The notes: a model not told the origin generated them from the sequence alone. A DNA stretch of 64,000 nucleotides from Thalassolituus hydrocarboniclasticus (GCF_025345565.1 NZ_CP054475.1:2696448-2760447), one strand, 5' to 3'. Shown: positions 16,665-26,272, counted from the stretch's first letter. Numbers and translations: made by a program.

Positions 16665-17420
16665 ATGACTCAGTTAAGCAAAAAACATCAGCAATTTTAT
16701 CAGGGCGAGGCCGTTTATCAGGATACGCTGGGAGGCGGCTGCCACTGGTCGATGCGGGTAAAAAAAGGCACGCTTATCACCTTTACCGACCTGCACGGCG
16801 GCGCCAATCTTGGTCTGTTAATGTTTAACCCATACGACCTGCTGGAAAAGTACAACGCACCGGATACCTTAAAATGCCAGCATACCTTTAAGCTGACTCA
16901 GGGCCACTGCCTGTATTCCGATATGGGCCGTATTTTTGCCTCTGTTGTGGCGGATGATTGCGGCTGGCACGACACCGTCTGCGGCAATATCAATAAAGCC
17001 ATGGTGGCAGAAAAATGGGGTATTAAAACCTATCAGGAAGCCCGTAATGGCTGGACACAGAACGGCTATGACAGCTTTCTGGTGGAATTCGCCAAATACG
17101 GTCTGTCACGCAAAGATATGGCCGCCAACCTCAATCTGTTCAGTCAGGTGCAGACCGATGATCAGGGCAATATGCGCTATATCGGCGATGCATCAAAGGC
17201 CGGAAATGCCATCACTCTGCGCTTTGAAATGGACACCCTGCTGATCATGCACACCTGTCCACATCCGTTAAACAATGCCGCCGAATATCCTGTGCGGCCG
17301 GTGCATTACCATCTGGGCAAAGCCGCCGCCGTTGCCGACGATGATGAGTGTAAAAATCACTGCGCAGAAAATCAGCGCGGTTTTCACAACAATTTTCTCT
17401 ATAACTTCTGCGAAGCCTGA
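16665..17420 (+). CDS. Carboxyguanidine deiminase subunit (urea carboxylase-associated protein 2 type)
   Basis: The 251-aa DUF1989-family protein is a member of the urea-carboxylase-associated pair. Work on Pseudomonas guanidine degradation assigned the pair as CgdAB, which deiminates carboxyguanidine to allophanate and ammonia. Conserved segments seen are [35 protein letters not shown] and [17 protein letters not shown]. The last 40 residues are Cys/His-rich ([10 protein letters not shown]). The ribosome site AAGGAG is strong. It is followed by its partner 11 bp downstream. The exact CgdA or CgdB assignment is left open. Confidence 0.88.
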   Translation: MTQLSKKHQQFYQGEAVYQDTLGGGCHWSMRVKKGTLITFTDLHGGANLGLLMFNPYDLLEKYNAPDTLKCQHTFKLTQGHCLYSDMGRIFASVVADDCGWHDTVCGNINKAMVAEKWGIKTYQEARNGWTQNGYDSFLVEFAKYGLSRKDMAANLNLFSQVQTDDQGNMRYIGDASKAGNAITLRFEMDTLLIMHTCPHPLNNAAEYPVRPVHYHLGKAAAVADDDECKNHCAENQRGFHNNFLYNFCEA

Positions 17421-17431
17421 GGAGCCGAATC

Positions 17432-18067
17432 ATGATTAAAGCAAGCACACTGCAGCCCCAGGATGCTAGTTTCCGCCAGACAGTACTCGCCGGTGACTAT
17501 TTTATTCACCGTATAGAAGCCGGACAGACCCTGCGTATTCTCGATCTGGAAGGTAATCAGGCCGCCGATACGCTGTTTTATAATGCCGATGATCCCAGCG
17601 AACGCTACAGCGCGACTGATACCATCCGCGCCCAGGGTAATGTATACCTGACAGCAGGCTCGGTGTTAATGACCAACGAAAACCGCCCGCTGCTGGAAAT
17701 TGTTGCCGATACCTGTGGTCGTCATGACACCTTAGGCGGTGCCTGCGCTACCGAATCCAATACCGTGCGCTACAGTCTGGAAAAAAAGTGCATGCACGCC
17801 TGCCGTGACAGCTGGATGCTGGCCATTAACGAGCATGAAGAATACGGGCTGGATAAAGCCGATATTACCCACAATATTAATTTCTTTATGAATGTACCGG
17901 TCACCGCTGAAGGCGGACTGACCTTTGCCGATGGCATTTCCGATGCCGGCAAATATGTCGAACTGAAAGCCCTGATGAACACCATTGTGCTGATATCCAA
18001 CTGCCCGCAGCTGAACAACCCCTGCAATGCCTATAACCCGACACCGATTGAAGTGATTGTCTGGTAA
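17432..18067 (+). CDS. Carboxyguanidine deiminase subunit (urea carboxylase-associated protein 1 type)
   Basis: The 211-aa paralogue of the preceding gene shares the DUF1989 pattern: [43 protein letters not shown] and [19 protein letters not shown]. The family is thought to work as a heteromer with the upstream subunit, turning carboxyguanidine into allophanate. The ribosome site is GAGGAG, and the start ATG 17432 follows the upstream stop by 11 bp, so tight coupling is likely. A 271-bp MITE begins 30 bp after its stop codon, separating it from the carboxylase gene. Confidence 0.88.
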   Translation: MIKASTLQPQDASFRQTVLAGDYFIHRIEAGQTLRILDLEGNQAADTLFYNADDPSERYSATDTIRAQGNVYLTAGSVLMTNENRPLLEIVADTCGRHDTLGGACATESNTVRYSLEKKCMHACRDSWMLAINEHEEYGLDKADITHNINFFMNVPVTAEGGLTFADGISDAGKYVELKALMNTIVLISNCPQLNNPCNAYNPTPIEVIVW

Positions 18068-18096
18068 TCCTGCCTGCCGATCAGAAAATTCATATT

Positions 18097-18367
18097 TTAA
18101 GGCACCTCTGAATAATTCTGCACAGCTTCGCGTGAGTGCTGCAGAGTGCTTTTGACAAGGCGTCGATTGCAGTGAATGGCGAGTCCTTTATAAAATCGAC
18201 AACACCGTCAAAACACTCTGCAGCCCACGCCCTTCGGGGCTTGCTGAAAAAATCCAGCTCGGTGTTGCCACGTTTTGGCGTAACCCGTTATGCCTTCAAC
18301 GTGGCGCCTTGATCTGAACTTTTTCAGTAAGCCGAAGCGGGCACTGAATTATTCAGAGGTGCCTTAA
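18097..18367 (+). mobile_element. MITE-like element, copy 1 (271 bp)
   Basis: A 271-bp non-coding element is bounded by perfect 22-bp terminal inverted repeats; each starts TTAAGGCACCTCTGAATAAT. The TTAA at each end is palindromic and may include the target duplication. Internal inverted arms include CTGCAGAGTG/CACTCTGCAG and GCCACGTT/AACGTGGC, so the transcript could fold into stacked hairpins. A second copy, inverted, is at 47296-47566 with the same length and about seven mismatches by my count. It lies inside the guanidine operon between the deiminase and carboxylase genes. No transposase is encoded. Confidence 0.85.
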
Positions 18368-18452
18368 GCCGCCGGACGACCGGCAGGCTTCAGTATTTAT
18401 GCAGGACGACCTGCCTCTTGTGAAACAAGACATTTAAGAATGAGGCAAGACC

Positions 18453-21400
18453 ATGTTTAAAAAAGTCTTAATCGCCAACCGTGGCGCTATTGCCAACCGT
18501 ATTATCCGCACCCTGAAAAAAATGAATATTCAGGCGGTTGCGGTTTACCATCAGGCCGACCAGCATTCGTTGCATGTCCAGCAGGCCGATGAGGCTTTCT
18601 GCTTGGGTGATGGCACGGTCGCGGATACCTACCTGAATCAGGAAAAAATCCTGCAGATTGCCAAAGACTGCGGTGCTGAAGCCATTCATCCCGGCTATGG
18701 TTTTTTAAGCGAAAATACCGGCTTCTCCCATGCCTGTGATCAGGATGGCGTGGTCTTTCTTGGCCCCACCGCCGCACAAATGGATGCCTTTGGCTTAAAA
18801 CACTCGGCGCGTGCACTGGCTGAAGCCAACAACGTTCCGCTGCTGCCGGGCACCGAACTGCTGACCGATATTCACAGTGCCACCCGTGAAGCCGAATGTA
18901 TTGGTTATCCGGTGATGTTAAAAAGCACCGCCGGTGGTGGCGGTATTGGTATGCAACTGTGTTACAGCGAGGCCGAACTACAGCAGGCGTTTGCCTCGGT
19001 TAAACGGTTAAGCGCCAATAACTTTGCCAACGATGGCGTATTTATCGAAAAATTTGTCGAAAAAGCCCGCCATATCGAAGTACAGATTTTTGGTGACGGT
19101 AAGGGGCAGGTGCTGGCATTGGGCGAGCGCGACTGTTCTATTCAGCGCCGCAACCAGAAAGTGCTGGAAGAAACACCGGCACCGGGTTTAACCGCACAAC
19201 AACGTGAAGCCTTGCACAGCACAGCAGCGCGTCTGGGCCGCTCGGTTAATTACCGCAGTGCCGGTACGGTCGAATTTATTTACGATGCCGATTCCGGCGA
19301 GTTTTATTTTCTCGAAGTGAATACCCGCTTACAGGTTGAGCACGGCGTTACCGAAGAAGTCTATGGTATTGATCTGGTGGAATGGATGGTGCGCCTTGGT
19401 GCCGGAGAAACGCTGCCACTGACAGAAGATTTCACGCCCAAAGGCCACAGCATTCAGGCACGGATTTATGCCGAAGATCCGGCACAGGATTTTCAGCCCT
19501 GCGCCGGATTATTAAGCAATGTCCGCTGGCCTCTGATAAAAGAGACTTCCGGTTGGCCATCACTGCGTATTGATACCTGGGTAGAAAGCGGCTCAGAAGT
19601 ACCGGCACTGTTCGACCCTATGCTGGCCAAAGTGATTGCCACCGCCGCCAACCGCGATCAGGCGCTGGCAACCCTGGCAGAAGCGCTGGCCGACACGGAA
19701 TTGTACGGACTGGAGTGCAACCGCCGTTATCTGCTCGATATTCTTAAAGATAAGCGCGTACAAGCCGGTGACGTGTACACCCAGTTATTAAAAACCCTGC
19801 AACACCAGCCCACCAGCGTGCAGGTATTAACCGCCGGAACACAAACCACCCTTCAGGATTTACCCGCGCGCATTGGCTATTGGGATATTGGTGTGCCACC
19901 GTCAGGTCCGTTCGATGGTTATTCTTTTGCTCTCGGTAACCGTTTACTCGGCAATGCAGAGCAGGCCGCGGGTCTGGAAATTACCTTAAAAGGCCCGGTA
20001 CTTAAATTTAACGCACCGACAAGGATATTACTGGCCGGTGCAGCCACCAGCGCCAGTCTGACCCGTGCCAACCAACCTACTGACAGCCTGAATCACAACA
20101 GTACAACCAGTGATATTGAATTCTGGCAGGTCATTGATATTAATGCCGGCGATATTCTCGACTGCGGCAGCGTTGGCAGTGGCGGTGCACGCGCCTATTG
20201 TTTAATCGCCGGTGGTTTTAACTGCCCGGACTATCTGGGTTCAAAATCCACCTTTACTCTCGGTCAGTTTGGCGGCCATAACGGTCGCGCATTATTACCG
20301 GGCGATGTGCTGCATTTTTCCGCAGATAATAAAACAGAACCTGCAACCCTTAACGATCCGGCTTTGCTGCCCACGATTGCCAATGAGTGGGAATTACGGG
20401 TTATTTACGGCCCACACGGCGCGCCTGAATTTTTCACCGACAGCGATATTGAACGCTTCTTTGCCCACACCTGGGAAGTGCACTACAACTCCAGCCGCAC
20501 CGGTGTGCGCCTGATTGGCCCCAAACCGGAATGGGCACGGGCCGACGGTGGTGAAGCCGGCTTGCATCCATCCAATATCCACGACAATGCCTACGCCATT
20601 GGTACCGTCGATTTTACCGGTGATATGCCGGTGATTTTAGGGCCGGACGGCCCGAGTCTGGGTGGCTTTGTCTGCCCGGCCACAGTGATCACCGCCGATT
20701 TATGGAAACTCGGTCAGTTAAAAGCCGGTGATAAAATCCGCTTTCTGCCGGTCAGCCAGCAGACTGCCGTTGCCTTAAACCGCGCACAGCAAAACAGCCT
20801 GGCAACACTGAATGCAGAGAATTATGCGGTTGAACGCTGGTTACCGGACAGCCCGATTGTACACAGCATCGCATATACCGGTCAGGCAGACTCACATCCG
20901 ACCGGTGTCGTTTATCGCCCCAGTGGAGACCAGTATTTACTGGTGGAATACGGCCCGCTGCAGCTGGATATCCGCTTGCGCTTCCGTGTCCACGCCTTAA
21001 TGCAGTATTTAAACACACAGAATATTACCGGCCTGTGGGAACTGACACCGGGCATCCGCTCGCTGCAGCTGCACTACGATTCCACACGTTTAAGTCAGCA
21101 GAAATTACTGCAGATATTAATTGCCGCCGAAGATCAGCTCGGTGATTTGCAGGATGCTGAAGTGCCGTCGCGCATTGTTCACCTGCCGCTTTCGTGGAAC
21201 GACGAAGCCTGCCAGCTGGCGGTGAATAAATACATGCAATCGGTACGGGCCGATGCGCCCTGGTGCCCGGATAATATTGAGTTTATCCGCCGTATTAATG
21301 GCCTGAAATCCATCGACGAAGTAAAGGACATTGTCTTTAACGCCAGTTATCTGGTGATGGGCTTAGGCGATGTGTATTTAGGTGCTCCGGTGGCAACGCC

Positions 21401-22124
21401 CATGGACCCGCGCCACCGTCTGGTCACCACCAAATATAATCCGGCGCGTACCTGGACGGCGGAAAACTCCGTCGGTATCGGCGGCGCCTATATGTGTATT
21501 TACGGTATGGAAGGCCCGGGCGGTTATCAGTTTGTTGGCCGCACCCTGCAGATGTGGAACCGCTATAAAACCACCCGCGAATTTACCCAGCCCTGGCTGC
21601 TGCGCTTTTTCGATCAGGTGCGTTTTTACGAGGTCAGCCACGACGAACTGATGACGATCCGCCAGCAGTTTCCCCACGGCCAGTACCCCATCAGAATTGA
21701 AAAAACCCGCTTTAATCTGGCGGAATACGAACGCTTTTTACAGGAACAGGGCACAGGCATTTCAGCCTTCCAGCAGGAGCGGCAAAAAGCCTTTCAGGCA
21801 GAACTTGAGGAATGGAAAGCCTCAGGAAAATTCCATTACGACAGCGAACCAGCGGTGTTGGAAGAAAGCGATGAGCGTCCGCTGGCTGAGGGTGAATTCA
21901 GCATCGACAGTCATGTCTCCGGTAATGTCTGGCAATGTCTGGTTAAACCCGGCGATCAGGTCAGCGCCGGTCAGCCTCTGGTGGTGCTGGAATCCATGAA
22001 AATGGAAATTGAAGTCAGCAGCCATCAGAGCGGTACCGTGGTGGAAGTGCTGCGCACAACCGGCCAGAGCGTCAGTCCGGGCAAAGCGCTGGTCATTCTG
22101 CAAACAGCCGGTAACGGGGAGTAA
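18453..22124 (+). CDS. Biotin-dependent guanidine carboxylase (urea carboxylase family)
   Basis: The 1223-aa enzyme has a biotin carboxylase domain (about 1-450; AEAIHPGYGFLSENTGFS, ATP loop STAGGGGIGMQ), a KipI/KipA-like carboxyltransferase region (about 465-1090; LQDLPARIGYWDIGVPPSGP and FVGRTLQMWNRY), and a C-terminal biotinyl domain with ESMKMEIEV, Lys1183 being the biotin site. It carboxylates guanidine or urea with bicarbonate and ATP. No allophanate hydrolase domain is fused or adjacent. The guanidine-I riboswitch and the deiminase pair in the operon favour guanidine as substrate. A MITE separates it from the upstream genes, and it has its own leader of about 85 bp with a GAGG ribosome site. 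Confidence 0.93.
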   Translation: MFKKVLIANRGAIANRIIRTLKKMNIQAVAVYHQADQHSLHVQQADEAFCLGDGTVADTYLNQEKILQIAKDCGAEAIHPGYGFLSENTGFSHACDQDGVVFLGPTAAQMDAFGLKHSARALAEANNVPLLPGTELLTDIHSATREAECIGYPVMLKSTAGGGGIGMQLCYSEAELQQAFASVKRLSANNFANDGVFIEKFVEKARHIEVQIFGDGKGQVLALGERDCSIQRRNQKVLEETPAPGLTAQQREALHSTAARLGRSVNYRSAGTVEFIYDADSGEFYFLEVNTRLQVEHGVTEEVYGIDLVEWMVRLGAGETLPLTEDFTPKGHSIQARIYAEDPAQDFQPCAGLLSNVRWPLIKETSGWPSLRIDTWVESGSEVPALFDPMLAKVIATAANRDQALATLAEALADTELYGLECNRRYLLDILKDKRVQAGDVYTQLLKTLQHQPTSVQVLTAGTQTTLQDLPARIGYWDIGVPPSGPFDGYSFALGNRLLGNAEQAAGLEITLKGPVLKFNAPTRILLAGAATSASLTRANQPTDSLNHNSTTSDIEFWQVIDINAGDILDCGSVGSGGARAYCLIAGGFNCPDYLGSKSTFTLGQFGGHNGRALLPGDVLHFSADNKTEPATLNDPALLPTIANEWELRVIYGPHGAPEFFTDSDIERFFAHTWEVHYNSSRTGVRLIGPKPEWARADGGEAGLHPSNIHDNAYAIGTVDFTGDMPVILGPDGPSLGGFVCPATVITADLWKLGQLKAGDKIRFLPVSQQTAVALNRAQQNSLATLNAENYAVERWLPDSPIVHSIAYTGQADSHPTGVVYRPSGDQYLLVEYGPLQLDIRLRFRVHALMQYLNTQNITGLWELTPGIRSLQLHYDSTRLSQQKLLQILIAAEDQLGDLQDAEVPSRIVHLPLSWNDEACQLAVNKYMQSVRADAPWCPDNIEFIRRINGLKSIDEVKDIVFNASYLVMGLGDVYLGAPVATPMDPRHRLVTTKYNPARTWTAENSVGIGGAYMCIYGMEGPGGYQFVGRTLQMWNRYKTTREFTQPWLLRFFDQVRFYEVSHDELMTIRQQFPHGQYPIRIEKTRFNLAEYERFLQEQGTGISAFQQERQKAFQAELEEWKASGKFHYDSEPAVLEESDERPLAEGEFSIDSHVSGNVWQCLVKPGDQVSAGQPLVVLESMKMEIEVSSHQSGTVVEVLRTTGQSVSPGKALVILQTAGNGE

Positions 22125-22236
22125 TTACTCCCCACTTTTCTGTGGCAGGTACTGGTAATGCCCTGATCATTCTGCGAACAGCCGGTAACGGGGAGTAATT
22201 ACTCCCCACTCCTCTGCGGCAGGTACTGGTAATGCC
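22089..22236. repeat. 74-bp tandem duplication over convergent gene ends
   Basis: Two adjacent 74-bp units (22089-22162 and 22163-22236) differ at a handful of bases. Each contains the perfect palindrome GGGGAGTAATTACTCCCC (22116-22133 and 22190-22207). The first unit supplies the carboxylase C-terminus and stop, and the second supplies the DUF1287 C-terminus and stop on the other strand. In both cases the palindrome encodes Gly-Glu-stop. Before duplication the two genes probably ended within the same palindrome, which also works as a bidirectional hairpin. Confidence 0.9.
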
Positions 22237-22837
22237 CGGTAATCCGGTAACGAAATAACATATCCTCCAGCACCGGACCGGCGCCGATGTTATGCACGAT
22301 TAACGGCGTCTTGGAGCCTGGCGCATAACGGTCGCTGACCACACCAATATGCGGCAGGTTGCCCGGCAGCATCCAGGTCACCAGATCCCCCGGCTGATAA
22401 TCGGCCGGGTTATCACTGACGGCTAATGTCTGGCCATTACGCTGAAAAAACGCCTGTAAATTCGGCACCCGGCGATGATCAATATTGGTATCGGTACGGG
22501 TCATACCCCAGATGCGGCGCGACGGGTAAGCGGCAAAATCGGCCACCATATCTTCGTGCACCCGTTGCTGTAAATCGATCCCCAGGGCGCGGTAGCTGCG
22601 GATCACCACATCGGTGCACACACCAATGCCTGGCGCCACATCACCATTGGGATAGGCAATTTTCTGGTAAGCGCCGTCATAGCGCACCTGCTGAGTCGTA
22701 CGCTGCAATGCCGCGGCCACCAGCTCCTGACGGAAAGCCGCGGCGCTGCCCTCCCCGGCATTAACCTGCACCGTGGCCAGTATGAAGACCAGCAGCGTTA
22801 CGCCGGGCAACCATTTGAATGTCTGCATCCTGTTCAT
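22199..22837 (-). CDS. DUF1287 family secreted protein
   Basis: The 212-aa protein has a signal peptide (about 1-27, ending VNAGEG). The body carries the DUF1287 pattern GVCTDVVIRSYRALGIDLQQ and LPHIGVVSDRY, with Cys74 and the later His forming a possible NlpC/CHAP-like Cys-His pair (inference). It is probably periplasmic, and substrate is unknown although cell-wall peptide is plausible from the fold. ATG 22837 follows AAAGGAA. Its 3' end lies in the second copy of the 74-bp duplication and converges on the carboxylase gene. Confidence 0.88.
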   Translation of the reverse strand: MNRMQTFKWLPGVTLLVFILATVQVNAGEGSAAAFRQELVAAALQRTTQQVRYDGAYQKIAYPNGDVAPGIGVCTDVVIRSYRALGIDLQQRVHEDMVADFAAYPSRRIWGMTRTDTNIDHRRVPNLQAFFQRNGQTLAVSDNPADYQPGDLVTWMLPGNLPHIGVVSDRYAPGSKTPLIVHNIGAGPVLEDMLFRYRITGHYQYLPQRSGE

Positions 22838-23059
22838 ACCCTGAGATTCCTTTCGTTAATGGTCAGCGGATATCTGAGCATCATAAGGCATAACCATAGC
22901 CTTACCCGCATCAGGATTGACCAGAATTCCGGCCGTTAGTGCCAACGGCAATAAACGCCAGACCTCGGTTTCAACCAGTAATCTGTGCATATTGATCATT
23001 GCTCTGTTATTCCGGGTTTGCCATCATGCCCGCCATACTGAACCGATGAGATCTTCCCT

Positions 23060-23815
23060 ATGTATCAGGACATTATCTACAGTCTGGAAAACGGCATTGC
23101 CGTGATTACTCTGAACCGCCCGAAAGTACTGAACGCCATCCGCGTACAGACTTACAAAGATGTTATCGCCGCCCTGCACGACAGCGATGCCAACGATGAG
23201 GTTAAAGTCATCGTGATGACCGGTGCCGAAGGCCGTTTTACCGCCGGTAACGATCTGGCCGACCTGCTGCCAGGCGGCGATCTGCCTGCCGTTCAGGAAG
23301 GTGTTGCCGGCATTTTTGATGCCTTCGCCGGTCTGCAAAAGCCCCTGATTATGGCGCAGGAAGGTGTGGCCATTGGTATTGGCGCCAACATGCTGCTGCA
23401 TGCCGATATCGCTTACGCCGGTAACAGCATCCGTTATAGCCTGCCATTCGCCAAAATCGGTGTCACTTCTGAAGGTGCCTGCTCGGTACTGCTGTCTGAA
23501 GCCATTGGTCCTAAGCGTGCCAACGAGCTGCTTTACACCGGCCGTTTCTTCACCGCAGCCGAAGCCGAAAAATGGGGTCTGTTAACCGCCGCTGTGGAAG
23601 ACGGCAAAGCACTGGAAACAGCGATGGCCACCGCCAACGAATTACTGAAAAATTCTCAGGATTCGATCCGCGCCATTAAAAAGCTGGGTCGAGCCGAAGG
23701 CCACCGTGAGCGTGTAAATAAAGCCGTTAAACTGGAGATGGAATTATTCTCCGGCCTGCTGGGCACACCAGAAACTCAGGCGCGTATTAATCACGTGCTG
23801 AAAGGCGGTAAATAA
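23060..23815 (+). CDS. Enoyl-CoA hydratase/isomerase (crotonase family)
   Basis: The 251-aa protein begins MYQDIIYSLENGIAVITLNRP, and its oxyanion-hole segments are AEGRFTAGNDLADLL and GVAIGIGANMLLHADIAY. The usual Glu pair of true hydratases is not clearly in place: residues SEGACSVLLSE resemble the isomerase/PaaG-like groups. It therefore acts on an acyl-CoA, but hydratase versus isomerase is undecided. The gene stands alone, with only a weak ribosome site before ATG 23060. Confidence 0.88.
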   Translation: MYQDIIYSLENGIAVITLNRPKVLNAIRVQTYKDVIAALHDSDANDEVKVIVMTGAEGRFTAGNDLADLLPGGDLPAVQEGVAGIFDAFAGLQKPLIMAQEGVAIGIGANMLLHADIAYAGNSIRYSLPFAKIGVTSEGACSVLLSEAIGPKRANELLYTGRFFTAAEAEKWGLLTAAVEDGKALETAMATANELLKNSQDSIRAIKKLGRAEGHRERVNKAVKLEMELFSGLLGTPETQARINHVLKGGK

Positions 23816-23826
23816 GTTCAGTACTT

Positions 23827-23865
23827 TTAAAGCACCGCTGAATAAATAATTCAGCGGTGCTTTAA
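23827..23865. repeat. TTAA-bounded 39-bp palindrome related to MITE ends
   Basis: Two perfect 17-bp arms (TTAAAGCACCGCTGAAT and its complement) flank AAATA. The arm resembles the MITE terminal repeat (TTAAGGCACCTCTGAAT) with two differences. It may be a solo-end derivative of the element, and it could also function as a terminator of the crotonase gene. Confidence 0.6.
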
Positions 23866-23890
23866 CACTGAACCGTTTAAGACGTTCAAT

Positions 23891-23930
23891 AAAAAACCGC
23901 CGGTTGCGAACAACCGGCGGTTTTTTATTT
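23891..23930. terminator. Bidirectional intrinsic terminator
   Basis: The hairpin AAAACCGCCGGTTG-CGAA-CAACCGGCGGTTTT has A-rich and T-rich flanks between the convergent crotonase and DoxX-like genes. Confidence 0.92.
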
Positions 23931-23955
23931 TAAGGCAGGCACTGTATCCCCGCTT

Positions 23956-23985
23956 GAGCACAATAGAGCACAACAGAGCACACTA
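23956..23985. repeat. Three 10-bp tandem repeats
   Basis: GAGCACAATA, GAGCACAACA and GAGCACACTA lie end to end in the short spacer before the DoxX-like gene's 3' end. No function is evident. Confidence 0.6.
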
Positions 23986-24011
23986 TGAATAAAACGTCGC
24001 GCTGACCGCAA

Positions 24012-24383
24012 TCAGGATATTGATTTTCCTGGCATCATAATCCAGATAAGTACCATAATCGGCAGGTTTTTAACCACCGGCGCAAACGGATGCCACCAGA
24101 ACTCAGGAGCAATAACCGACAGCAGTACGCTATAAACCGCAATAGTGATCAGCTGTATCTGAAAACACAGACGTTGCGCCCAGGGCAGTAACAGCCAGAG
24201 TCCTAAAAGCGCATCTACAATACTGCCACCATAGAGCAGCCAGGGAGCCAGAGCATCGGCGACGCCACCCTGCTGTAAGATCACCAGACCAATATCCTGC
24301 GCCGTCGCGACCGACACCAACGCCGTAATAAGCCAAAGCAGGCTCAGCGTCCAGCGACCGAACGTTTGCTGTAATGCCGTCAT
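24012..24383 (-). CDS. DoxX-like membrane protein
   Basis: The 123-aa protein has four hydrophobic helices and the pattern LLYGGSIVDALLGLWLLL, typical of small DoxX-like/DUF4345-type membrane proteins. It is the last gene of a three-gene operon and overlaps the upstream DUF2269 gene by four bases (ATGA). In other proteobacteria the same trio with a saccharopine-dehydrogenase-like reductase recurs, so the three probably function together, but their job is not known. Confidence 0.78.
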   Translation of the reverse strand: MTALQQTFGRWTLSLLWLITALVSVATAQDIGLVILQQGGVADALAPWLLYGGSIVDALLGLWLLLPWAQRLCFQIQLITIAVYSVLLSVIAPEFWWHPFAPVVKNLPIMVLIWIMMPGKSIS

Positions 24384-24847
24384 ATTACCGCCAGAGGCTT
24401 GGCCACCATCAACCAGAAAAGCACCAGCATGGCAGCGAATGCCGGTATTCCCAATGCAATCCAGAGTCGCATCAGACGTTTAAAGCGTACGCTTAAAAAG
24501 CCATTTTCCATACAGGCTTCGCGGTGCAACTGATACTGAATCCAGACCACCGGCAGCCAGCAGCAACCAATCAATATAAACAGCGCAGCGACCGTCAGAA
24601 ACCACGGCGAGGTAAAACTGACATTCAGCAGAGACATCAGTAATAATCCGGATAACAGCTGTACAACAACCGCCGGAGCGGTAAACAACCAATCCGCCAG
24701 AATAACGATCCGGCTGACATGACGGATTGTTTCCTGACTGCGGCTGAGAACCGCCATTAACATAAAAAAAGCAATGCCACTGCCGGTGCCCATTAATACG
24801 ACCGCCGAGAGAATGTGCAGCGTTTTCAGCAGAAAATAATCAGTCAC
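24380..24847 (-). CDS. DUF2269 family membrane protein
   Basis: The 155-aa integral membrane protein has four helices with KTLHILSAVVLMGTGSGIAFF at the N-terminus and a conserved HREACMENG loop. The start is GTG 24847, with GGGAGGAG upstream, overlapping the end of the reductase gene by eight bases. DUF2269 proteins accompany DoxX-like and saccharopine-reductase-like partners. Function is unknown. The His in the first helix resembles haem-binding membrane proteins, which is speculation. Confidence 0.82.
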   Translation of the reverse strand: MTDYFLLKTLHILSAVVLMGTGSGIAFFMLMAVLSRSQETIRHVSRIVILADWLFTAPAVVVQLLSGLLLMSLLNVSFTSPWFLTVAALFILIGCCWLPVVWIQYQLHREACMENGFLSVRFKRLMRLWIALGIPAFAAMLVLFWLMVAKPLAVI

Positions 24848-25958
24848 CCTGCTCCTCCCTGATCACCAGTCCTAAGCTCTGTGCATAAGGGTAAAATTCC
24901 GCCAGCGAAAATTCACCGCTGCAGGCTCTGGCACCGGGATTCACCTGCCCTGCCAGCAATTGTCTGGCGATGATAATGGTCGACAATGTGGGGATAAAAG
25001 GGCCAATACCATCATAAGCCTCCAGACGCCAACGAAGCCTGCTGGCTGCACCCTGCGTATTTAACCCGGCGATATCAATCTGCATCGCACCATCAGCGCT
25101 GCCCAGTTTACTGAACCAATGGCTCATCCGATAAATAAGCGCCGTTGCCGGTGCCCAGTTTTTAATCAGGCGCAGACGCGCCAGTGAGGCCATCGCCAGC
25201 ATCGAAAAATGCAGAAACGTCAGCTCAAGACTGGCCTGAAAGCGCACCCGCTCAGTAACCGCAAATTGCGCCGGGAACAGTTCCAGATCGGGCACATCCA
25301 CATTCGCCAGCCAGCGCCATCCTAACTCTGGGCCAAAATATTTACGCCGGGAATTCATCCAGCCATACACCGTACGACCACCTCCCTGTTCAAACACCGA
25401 AAAAGGACGGCCGGTGTACGACAAAATGCCACGCAGCGTTGCTTCACCGCGTTCAGCCTGATTACCCGGTGCGATAGCAATATCAATGCTGTCGATCTGG
25501 CGGAAGCGTGATTGATAATGTTCAATAACCGCCGACGACAAGCCCGGTACCGAGCTGGCACCACTGATGATCTGCACTCCGGCGTCTTCGGCCTGTTTAT
25601 TAAGTAAGGTGATATCGCAGACAAAACGACGGTCATCGGCAAGATCCAGATAATGCGCACCAATCGCAATACAGGCTTCGGCAACACGATAATTCTGCCC
25701 CTGAAAAGGACCACCGGTATGAATCACCAGAAACGGCGTTAAATCCTGCAGCTGTGCGCGGAAATCGGCCGCGTTGATATCCAGCACAACGGCCTGTAAT
25801 TCTGCTTTGGCTGACGGCTGCAACTGAGCAACCAGAGCACGGGCTTTATCAGAATGACGTCCACAGCACAGTAAGCGGATACCGCTGTCCTGCGCCAGAG
25901 TTTCACAAATGCGCTTACCGAAGTTTCCATAACCGCCCAATACAACGACTGTTTTCAT
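24840..25958 (-). CDS. Saccharopine dehydrogenase-like NAD(P)-binding protein
   Basis: I place the start at ATG 25958 (MKTVVVLGGYGNFGKRI), giving 372 aa; the frame extends to 26039 without family similarity. The N-terminal Rossmann motif GGYGNFG and ISGASSVPGLSSAVIEHY are those of the saccharopine dehydrogenase-like superfamily. The substrate is unlikely to be saccharopine, because no lysine-pathway genes are nearby. It is the first of the three-gene operon with DUF2269 and DoxX-like membrane proteins. Confidence 0.85.
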   Translation of the reverse strand: MKTVVVLGGYGNFGKRICETLAQDSGIRLLCCGRHSDKARALVAQLQPSAKAELQAVVLDINAADFRAQLQDLTPFLVIHTGGPFQGQNYRVAEACIAIGAHYLDLADDRRFVCDITLLNKQAEDAGVQIISGASSVPGLSSAVIEHYQSRFRQIDSIDIAIAPGNQAERGEATLRGILSYTGRPFSVFEQGGGRTVYGWMNSRRKYFGPELGWRWLANVDVPDLELFPAQFAVTERVRFQASLELTFLHFSMLAMASLARLRLIKNWAPATALIYRMSHWFSKLGSADGAMQIDIAGLNTQGAASRLRWRLEAYDGIGPFIPTLSTIIIARQLLAGQVNPGARACSGEFSLAEFYPYAQSLGLVIREEQGD

Positions 25959-26272
25959 CCTGATGACTGGCTCCTGGTTTCTGATAGCAGACGCAGTATA
26001 ACGGAGTGCCGGAGCGGGTAACCATGCTGTACTACACACTCTCCGCTGTTTTTCCCCGTTGTGTGCCGTGGCAGATCTGCAGATACCCAGCCATCTCTGC
26101 TAATCACTCTTTCTGGCATTGATTGAACCCGGCAACCTCAGTACCCTCACCTTCAATACCCTTACCTTCAATAACCCAGTGATAAGGCAGGGATAGCGGT
26201 ATCAGAAACCGCTTTAAATATTCAGGATTTTTCCTGCCGAACATAAAAAGAACACGGCGTTCAGGGAGCATT

